Source: Bicyclus anynana (taxonomy: Eukaryota > Arthropoda > Insecta > Lepidoptera > Nymphalidae). Taken from it: DNA of 64,000 nt. The translations under genes were made by a program, and so were the position numbers. This document shows, piece after piece, positions 57,236 through 64,000 of the stretch. Where the stretch lies: assembly GCF_947172395.1 (NCBI RefSeq), contig NC_069083.1, positions 17,516,501 to 17,580,500 of the forward strand, written 5' to 3'. The notes below the pieces were generated by a model, which did not search any database, was not told the origin of the DNA, and saw only the letters and a program-made list of their open reading frames with translations. Position 1 is the first letter of the stretch. Every line of letters starts with the position of its first letter.

Positions 57236-57362
57236 AGGTTTTCCACCCGCTTTCATGAGTTCTGCTGTGATTCCGTCCTCACCTGGCGCCTTATTGTTCT
57301 TCAGGTGTTTGAGAGCCGCACTAATCTCGTATAGGCTGACGTCCGGGATATCTTCGGTATAG
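57236..57362 (-). mobile_element. RTE-type LINE, reverse transcriptase fragment
   Basis: In reverse it encodes PDVSLYEISAALKHLKNNKA then PGEDGITAELMKAGGKP, the N-terminal RT block. It overlaps the motif found at 16905. Confidence 0.9.
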
Positions 57363-57809
57363 TATATATAGTATAGCAAGATGCCTAGGTGGTAAAAATT
57401 AGGAAATACTGACTTCGAGACTTCCATATCCTAGCCATGTGTATAAGAAACGAAGAAGCAAATCGTTTCGTACGAGTTCTAGTGATTAGCCTACCCTGTA
57501 TTTTGCAGTGCGGTGGTGGTGGAAAGGTGACGGTGGTAGGTACAAGCTCAAATAGCTCCTGTGCACACTATAAATGTATTGTGTAGGATATATATTTATT
57601 ATATTAAAGCTAGTTTCGATGTCAGTCTGAGATGACCAGAACTTCGAAATTGTTTACAAGCTGAAAGTAAGTCTTTCTCCCCAAAGCTCTTACCATAGGT
57701 AATAAGTACGGTAGGCTAGTACGAAGATTTTAGCTTGGCAATTTTGTTTGTAACACTTCCAAAGATCCGCGCGGGCCGGGGGGCGTGTGGCGATTGTGCA
57801 TGTGTGTGG

Positions 57810-57868
57810 AGCAGCTGTTTTCGGATCCCTTTTTGCGGTGACTTTGTACGTACGTAACATAGTATGAA
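57810..57868 (-). repeat. Dispersed repeat with core accgcaaaaagtgatc, diverged
   Basis: cggatccctttttgcggtga and ctttgtacgtacgtaacata. Weaker than the other three copies. Confidence 0.55.
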
Positions 57869-58069
57869 ATCGTTGATCACAGACAAAGTTTCTATGTTGT
57901 TGCTGTCAAAATGTTCTTCAAACCTCTCCGACAATAGAGGATTCTTAATTAAATTCAATAATTAATTGAATTCAATTATTTTATACCTAGTTTATATTCT
58001 TTCACATTTCCACATTTTCTTTTTTTATTAAAAGGTGGAGGGCCTGGCCCTTTTACTAATCCAATTCAA

Positions 58070-58290
58070 CTTTTTAACCGACTTCCAAAAAGGAGGAGGT
58101 TCTACGTTCGGCTGTATGTATGTTTTTTTAGATACCTAAGTAGGCAGTTAGAGTTTTTGCCGAGTAATTTAATAATGATTCTAGAATTGAGGTTCTACGT
58201 TTGGCTGTTTTTTAGATACCTACTTACGAGTAGGCAGATAGAGTTTTTGCCCACTAACTTAATAATGATTCTAGAAATACATTAGATTTT
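58070..58290 (+). mobile_element. MITE end, GGAGGAGGTT family, partly duplicated
   Basis: ttaaccgacttccaaaaagg and ttctacgttcggctgtatg. A second part (gaggttctacgtttggctgt, agagtttttgccca) repeats about 65 bp later. Confidence 0.7.
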
Positions 58291-58536
58291 TTGTACAATA
58301 TTTTTCTTACGTTGGATATTCACGAAACGAAGCCCATTTTTTTGCTCGAAAATATAATTAATCTACATTTGAAATGCTTAAATGAAATGAAATGATGAAA
58401 TGCCTATTAGTTACCCAATCCTGCTTAACTCAAAAACCAGTTTACTGTCATGATGGTGCTAATTGTATTATAAAATAATAAAATGGTAATATATGAGAAT
58501 TAAAGAAAAAAATCAGGAATAAATTTATTCTATTTA

Positions 58537-58625
58537 ATGTCACAAGGCAGACTGTTTGGGCCATTTCTATTTTTAATATACATCAATGATTTTTCTCGTT
58601 GCACTAAACGTAACAGAAATGTTTA
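58537..58625 (+). mobile_element. Jockey/CR1-like LINE RT motif remnant
   Basis: It encodes SQGRLFGPFLFLIYINDF, the RT block normally PQGS-LGPLLF-IYIND. It is only a short remnant and differs in type from the RTE copies. Confidence 0.7.
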
Positions 58626-59149
58626 TAAGAAGAATGTATAGGTATTTATAATGAAAATTTATAGTCGGTACGGGGCGGTGAAAATTTACACTACCTACAG
58701 AATGTAGCTTAAAATAGAATACGATCTACGTGGGTGAATTCTTAAACTTAAACTTATTTTGAAGTTAATTTTAAAGGTACAGATTATTTAAATTAAAAAA
58801 GTAAAACCAAGTTACAGATAAAAGAAGTATATAAAAAATTATGCAACTAACGATGAAATTGTCCTTCAGTCAAGGTATTAATTTTGAAAGGTAAAATAAT
58901 ATCTAAATTAATAGCAGTAGCATTTTCGAAAGTACTAATTATAAATATATTATTTTATAAATTAGCGTATTGCCTATTATGTTTTATACGGACACTCCAT
59001 ACAGAATTTGCACGTTGACCTTGTAGACTTACCTCTATATGAATAGTATTTTAATTTCTTACGTTTTAAGCTCTATAACCTTTGCAGTTTTGAGCTGCAA
59101 TTTGGACCTTACCTTGACTATGTAGTTCAATCATTTACATAATTTACTT

Positions 59150-59485
59150 TTAAGAAACATTCTGGTCAATAAGTACTAAATTTAGGTCATGATTACTTCG
59201 ATACAAGTCATCTACGAAAACAATATCATGTATTGTTTCTTTTTTTGTATATGTATTATGTTTTATTTCCTCAGTCTCATAGTACAATAGGGCGATACAC
59301 TGACACGACCACAGAGACAAATCGGGAGCAGACTGTTTAACGGTCTCTCCGAGGCATTGCTGGGTACCAACATTTTCAGACTCCAAAATTTTGGATATTT
59401 TGGAGAAAACATTATAATCTTGAGAAAGCGACGCTTCTACGCTTGGAACTCGTATTCCAGAGCTAAACAAGTTAATGACTAGCAA
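59150..59485 (-). CDS. Unidentified ORF, possible terminal exon
   Basis: This is an open frame of 111 codons on the - strand ending LVLIDQNVS and TAA. It has a mixed, protein-like composition (acidic, Cys- and Ser-containing) rather than the low-complexity look of most chance frames here. A possible acceptor (ttgtttag) lies just after the start of the frame at about 59465. I see no known domain. It could be a chance ORF, an orphan gene or a decayed transposon gene. Confidence 0.2.
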   Translation of the reverse strand: MLVINLFSSGIRVPSVEASLSQDYNVFSKISKILESENVGTQQCLGETVKQSAPDLSLWSCQCIALLYYETEEIKHNTYTKKETIHDIVFVDDLYRSNHDLNLVLIDQNVS

Positions 59486-59524
59486 TTAAATGTTTATTTC
59501 TGTTTGATTTGTACCATTCTTGTT

Positions 59525-59818
59525 AAATTATTGTAGTGAAACTAAACAAATTCAAATTTGTTTATTTATTCAGTTGGCATTTGATCCTGTGGTTAAGCTA
59601 TGTGGCTTCAGATTTTCTGGTTCCTGGTGAAGCTTTTCATCATTCCGACAAACTCTCTGTAATGTTTTAGCCCTGTGTGGGAAGTTGGTGGTTGTAAACC
59701 TGTGTTGGATACCTGTTTTGTCCACGACCAGATATTTGTATGTTCTGTTTGTTTATTTATTTTATTACTTGTGTGTGGACAAATAAAGATATTCTATTCT
59801 ATTCTATTCTATTCTTAA
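59525..59818 (+). mobile_element. SINE-like repeat with (TATTC)n tail
   Basis: tgtggttaagctatgtggct, ccctgtgtgggaagttggt and ggacaaataaagatattc, followed by about five TATTC units at 59790-59815. This tail form is common for lepidopteran retroelements. Confidence 0.6.
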
Positions 59819-60308
59819 CCTCCTTAATATCGATCGTTATTTATCAAATTATAAACATCAAATACTAATTATCATAAAAATAAACATTATCACCCTTGGC
59901 CCAACAACCTACATTGAAGCAGTGTAGTGGGCTTAAGATCTATATCCCCTCTTCTATAAAGAAGGAAGCCTGGCCAAAGTGGGCCGTTAAAATAGACTGA
60001 TAGTGATAAACGGTGTCCAAGTGCTTTAACATTTATTTATTCGGTAGTAAAATAGTTCTGTTCTAACGCATTACTATGAGTTGGTCATATATATAGCAAT
60101 TTACTCGTACTGTTTATTATCAAAGATGTGATAATTAATTATACATGCAAGAAGTGTAATGAGTATATTTCCTATTACTCGTAGGTATCAGGTGTCGTCT
60201 AGATCTGTAACTATTGGAGCTATGAGCGTATCTATGAACTCTAATGAAGGCGCATATACAATAAACGAGCTACTTATGATATCGTTCTAGTCCCACTAAT
60301 GAGATATT

Positions 60309-60505
60309 AGCTCCGGTGGATTTAAGCTCGGCTTTCGATTTGGAGGGCGTAAGTTCGAATCCGGTCCGGGGCATGCACCAACTTTTCATTTATGTGCATT
60401 TTAAGAAATTAAAACACGTGTCTCAAACGGTAAAGGAAAAACATCGTGAGGAAACCTGCATACCTGAGAATTTTCTTAAATCTTTACGTTTGCGAAGTCT
60501 GCCAC
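60309..60505 (+). mobile_element. SINE family A, 3' truncated
   Basis: ggtggatttaagctcggctt, gttcgaatccggtccggggc, then the body to cgaagtctgcca, after which unrelated G+C-rich sequence starts (60506-60680, no gene recognised). Confidence 0.85.
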
Positions 60506-61611
60506 AAGGTCTCAACCGCAAATGGAGCTGGAAGTATGTGACAGGGGCCCAAAATTGCCCAGCAACCCGGGCAAGAAGGTTAGTCTTGGATCTCAGACCA
60601 GTCCAGCGCGGGTTTAGATTGCTCGCCATCCCGCGCAGGAGCGTTGTCTATTGCTGTTAGTTGCCCCTGGTAAGTGACGTAAGTGTACTCCGAACAATTT
60701 TGAAAGTTACGCAGAATTCGAGTAACTAGTTTGAAGAGGTGGTGTTCAGAAAGAAAACTCCATTTCGTTGATAGGTTTGGAAAAATGAAAATACTTCTTT
60801 ACAAATATAAGAAAACTAATGTCGAACTAAGGTTATGAATCACAACATTTGTCAGGACAACTTAATTAACAAAAAAGCAACCAAAAAGTGAGTGAAGTCA
60901 CGCACTTGTGAACGTTGTGTGTAGGGTTAAAGGATCCTTTGACTGTTAACAAACACTCCCCTTTTCCACTCAAGTCACTCCCCCCGCCTATCCCAAGTAA
61001 CCCATAAAGAATTACACAGCAAGAGATGTGGACGACTCGAACGCCACGAGCACACTGAAGCTGTACGTACCGCAAGTCGTTGCAACACGGCGATAACACT
61101 TCATTTGTTCTAATCCTATCCACGATAAGGAGAGGGGATTAAATGTTCCAGTCAATACAGTACAGGATTAGGATTCATGGCCAAAATGGTGGTGGGTTTT
61201 GCACAGCTACATCATTGATATAGCCAAATCTTACGCGTGGCGCTTGGATGTATATGAGAAGATGATGTCATGGACCAGATTTTAACTAAACAACCTTCAT
61301 AACACCGAGTGATTACAACAAGATGATGTTGAAAACATGTTTCTGAAAAGCTTCTGAAAAAAATGTGTTGTTATATGCCATAGTATAAGTCACTGGGCAA
61401 TTAAGGGCTTAAAAGCCTCTGCATAAAACTTGTTTTGCCAAATTACATCCATAAGTGGCCACTGTGCCAGTTTGGGTACACCTTTGTAATTCCTGAAAAA
61501 TGTCCTTTCAATTTTTTTTTCTTATTTTTGTTTTTTTTGTATTCCAAACATTAAGTAAATAAAGAAATTTCTTTCATAAAATTGACCATTTTCATTTGGC
61601 TGTAAATGGGT
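60506..61611. other. No gene seen
   Basis: A G+C-rich patch to about 60680 and then AT-rich spacer. The frames at 60316-60660 and 60866-61123 lack any support. Confidence 0.4.
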
Positions 61612-61712
61612 TAATACTTATGCTACTTTTCATCCCGAAAAAATCGATGGTTCCCGCGGGATTTGTGAAAAACTGAATTGCACGCGGCGCAAGTCGCGGG
61701 CGTCCGGTAGTT
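61612..61712 (+). repeat. Common lepidopteran repeat, end part
   Basis: catcccgaaaaaatcgatgg, ttcccgcgggatttgtgaa and cgcggcgcaagtcgcgggcg. Related to 16110 and 10515. Confidence 0.65.
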
Positions 61713-62412
61713 CATAATAAACTTCCGCAAAGTAACGTGTGTAACTATCAATAACATAATTATCGTTAGAACTACTACTAGGCTGGCTAGTCAAAGGTAC
61801 AGGTTAAACATATACTCGCTTATTAAACTAAACACACCGGTTTACTCGTTCATCATACAAACTCTAATGACCTGTTACGATACCCGGTTACGCCACACGG
61901 TGCGAGTATCGGCTGTGTATGTACATTGTACAATATATCCATTATACATACCAACTCCTGACAGTGCAACACATGGATTGGGAAACCACGCTTCATCTGT
62001 GTCGATAGATATAAATCATAATAGACGGAGAGCTCGTGTACCAGACCTTCGTTATTTTATAAAAGCTACAAGTTTGTCAGCTCTTGCTTCTACCATAAGT
62101 AATTACGGTAGCCAATTATGGAGTTTGGAGTTTTGGACCGTGGTGGCTTTGGGAGGTAGCAGGTTTTAAGGATCCTTAACCGTCTTCGTCTTTATGTTAA
62201 AACCCGTCAGAAAAACATAAACTTCAGCAGCCGGATAACTATGACAAGCAATTGTAGAGTTTGACCATGATGTCTTTGAGAGGTAGAAGGTTCCTTAAGA
62301 CTAGACTCCAGATCCACAACTGTCCAAATATAAAGTGTGCAATCCGAACCTCTGACGCCAGTCTCTTAGCCCTGGAAATCAAGTCAAAATTATAATTAAT
62401 CCGTTTTTCAAG

Positions 62413-62519
62413 CAGATCTGTTTTACAGCACTCAAGAGTGCTGTAAAACAGATCTGTGTGCTGGTTCAGCAGATCTGTGTTACAGCACTCAAGAGTGCTG
62501 TAAAACAGATCTGCTGAAC
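62413..62519. repeat. Two tandem palindromes sharing one sequence
   Basis: Hairpin 1 has perfect 21-bp arms (62413-62433, 62436-62456) with a 2-nt loop. Hairpin 2 has 27-bp arms with one mismatch (62464-62490, 62493-62519), also a 2-nt loop. Both are built on cagatctg and ttacagcactc. The open frame read through them on the - strand (62239-62601) just repeats itself. Confidence 0.93.
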
Positions 62520-62739
62520 GAAAAAAATATAAAATCCTGATCCTGATTAGCTCGAATCTAATCTTACATATTCTGTCAAATTCACGCACGCAAAAATACA
62601 CAAATTAACGGGTGTAAAGACTGAATAAAGGGTGTAGCTAAATAAATCACATAAAATTGAAAATTTTAAAAACCTCCGAAGATCATGGCATTATAAATTA
62701 CACTCTCGATCAAGTCATCAATGTTCTTTTTCAGTGCGT

Positions 62740-62985
62740 TTTGATTTGAGACCCCACTCGAGAATATTAGCAGACATTCGGTTATTCTTCCCCACTTTCA
62801 ACCCTCAGAACTTTTAAACGGCTCAACCGATTTTCATCAAACATATCTAAGAACACTCGCCCATAAGTCTCCTTTCATATAAAAAATAAATTGAAATCAC
62901 TTCATCAATCGGGAGCTATGGTACCACAGACAGACTGATAGACAGACACGTCAAACATATAGCACCCTTCTTTTTGCGTCAGAGG
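62740..62985 (-). repeat. Common lepidopteran repeat, reverse copy
   Basis: cttttaaacggctcaaccga, ggtaccacagacagactga and cagacacgtcaaacatatag then tttttgcgtc. It resembles the 3' ends of repeats with tacggaaccc. Confidence 0.55.
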
Positions 62986-63202
62986 TTTCTTTCTAAAGCA
63001 GTTGCTGGTGCTCGTGCAACTGCATTGTTTTGTACCAGTGGAACTACAAACGCTAACAAGCGGAATCGGGGGAGGATACACGCAGGACGTCAGTGCGTTT
63101 TCGACACGCTTCCTGCAATTACGCAACCACCACCGCAACTGCATTAGTGAAAGTCTGGCGCGGCGGCCGCACGCTTCTTTGACTCTACAACGTAACTGTT
63201 GT

Positions 63203-63290
63203 AAATTTCAAACAGTGGGTTGATCGCGGTTGATTGCCGTTGACGAACTGCCGCTCGACGGTTGATCGGTTGATCGGTTGATCAGTTGGC
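63203..63290 (+). repeat. GTTGATCG short repeats
   Basis: gttgatcg(cg) occurs about six times between 63221 and 63286, four of them nearly head to tail. It lies just before the candidate exon at 63297. Confidence 0.7.
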
Positions 63291-63296
63291 GCAGTG

Positions 63297-63352
63297 ATGT
63301 GGTTCAACGTGTCTATACAGTCCGGGAAAAGGAAGAACATTTTGTTTTTTGA
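63297..63352 (+). CDS. Candidate first coding exon (MWFNVSIQSG...)
   Basis: ATG TGG TTC AAC starts an open frame of 18 codons plus two bases ending GA|GTGAGT, a strong donor. It follows a CpG-rich stretch and a run of GTTGATCG repeats, which could be a promoter region. No homology was recognised and the next exon would be outside the window. Confidence 0.3.
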
Positions 63353-64000
63353 GTGAGTTTTTTTTTGTTTTAAATAGCCGTATTTTAAACCTTCAACTTC
63401 TAAGTGAAAAACCTAGGTGTGGGTAACAGAACAGTTTTAACTACATTCGTGGTTACAACAGTAGTCTATGACGTCGAGTAAGAATCAAAATATGGTCCGA
63501 TAGCTTGTCGATATTTTGGGTCTTGCACTTATTTGAGACAAGTTGGTACTTCTCCTATACTTCACTAATACATAACTGACGACTTGGCTAGGAAATAGTG
63601 GGTCCTTTTTTGCTCTTTAAATACCTATTAATATCTAAAGCTACCTAAAAATTTCTAAATTGCCTCCAGGCTATTTTTTGCTACTACACTTTTTCACCTT
63701 TTAGTCTATCTACCTCTGTTTCTTTTGCCGTCTCGCGGATACCATTTTGTTCATCAGTTCCATTTCTCCTTCTTCTCTGTTGTTATATGCCCTGTCCATC
63801 TATACTTAAGTTGGTTGTAAGTTGAGTATGAAAGCCATTTCCCTTAATACCTTTCTTTTAATACGTCTTCTCTCTATACCGTCCTGGCAGAATCGTATCA
63901 TGATCAGCCATCAAAAAACAATTTGACCATGGCATAATCTCGGTGAATTTCTCCATTCAGGGACTGTTCGCGTGTACATAGCATCAATTACCTTCAGGTA
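63353..64000. other. Right edge, nothing recognised
   Basis: AT-rich sequence, possibly intron of the candidate gene at 63297. No exon or repeat was identified. Confidence 0.4.

Noticed and set aside
60316..60660. 114-codon frame on the + strand
   Set aside because: The first half is SINE family A; the rest is an unrecognised G+C-rich patch.
62239..62601. 120-codon frame on the - strand with internal repeats
   Set aside because: The repeat in the peptide only mirrors the twin palindromes.

Overview
The window is nuclear DNA from an insect, almost certainly a moth or butterfly (Lepidoptera). The genes are split by introns with GT-AG borders. The AT-rich spacer is packed with repeat types typical of lepidopteran genomes: several tRNA-derived SINE families, RTE-type LINE fragments with (ATG)n tails, and many short non-autonomous DNA transposons. 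No bacterial-style operon, CRISPR array, rRNA gene or intact tRNA gene was seen. Coding sequence is only a few percent of the window.

Two genes can be reconstructed exon by exon. (1) On the + strand, 9084-18852, five coding exons join in frame into a 272-residue calaxin-like EF-hand protein (EFCAB1/CLXN family, a calcium sensor of the outer dynein arms of cilia and sperm tails). Two EF-hand loops are intact and the first is degraded. (2) On the - strand, 26909 down to 21423, six coding exons join into a short-chain dehydrogenase/reductase of the SDR16C type (epidermal retinol dehydrogenase 2 / RDH10-like). It has an N-terminal membrane anchor, the TGAGHGMG cofactor motif, NNAG, and the Asn-Ser-Tyr-Lys catalytic set. 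Its start codon is not in the first recognised exon and seems to be split by an upstream intron.

Two further genes show only their 5' parts: a coding exon at 53127-53202 (+) starting MASVETQKNG, with a possible 5' UTR exon near 47770-47898, and a weaker candidate first exon at 63297-63352 (+). Both would continue beyond the right edge or past exons I could not find.

Layout: 1-9080 is gene-free and repeat-rich; 9084-18852 is the calaxin gene, whose introns hold LINE pieces, a long fold-back element, a 130-bp tandem repeat and a small hairpin; 19130-21280 is intergenic with a clean hAT-type MITE; 21284-26909 is the SDR gene, perhaps with 5' exons at about 30.2 or 32.6 kb; 33-47.7 kb is repeats; 47.7-53.2 kb is the 5' part of the MASVETQ gene, including a large CpG-rich inverted repeat; 53.4-63.3 kb is mostly repeats.

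The genes are unrelated in function and do not form a pathway. The most notable points are partial exon duplications beside the original exons in both reconstructed genes, the split SDR start codon, several transposons with target-site duplications readable directly in the sequence, and three kinds of long hairpin. I found no clearly new multi-gene system.
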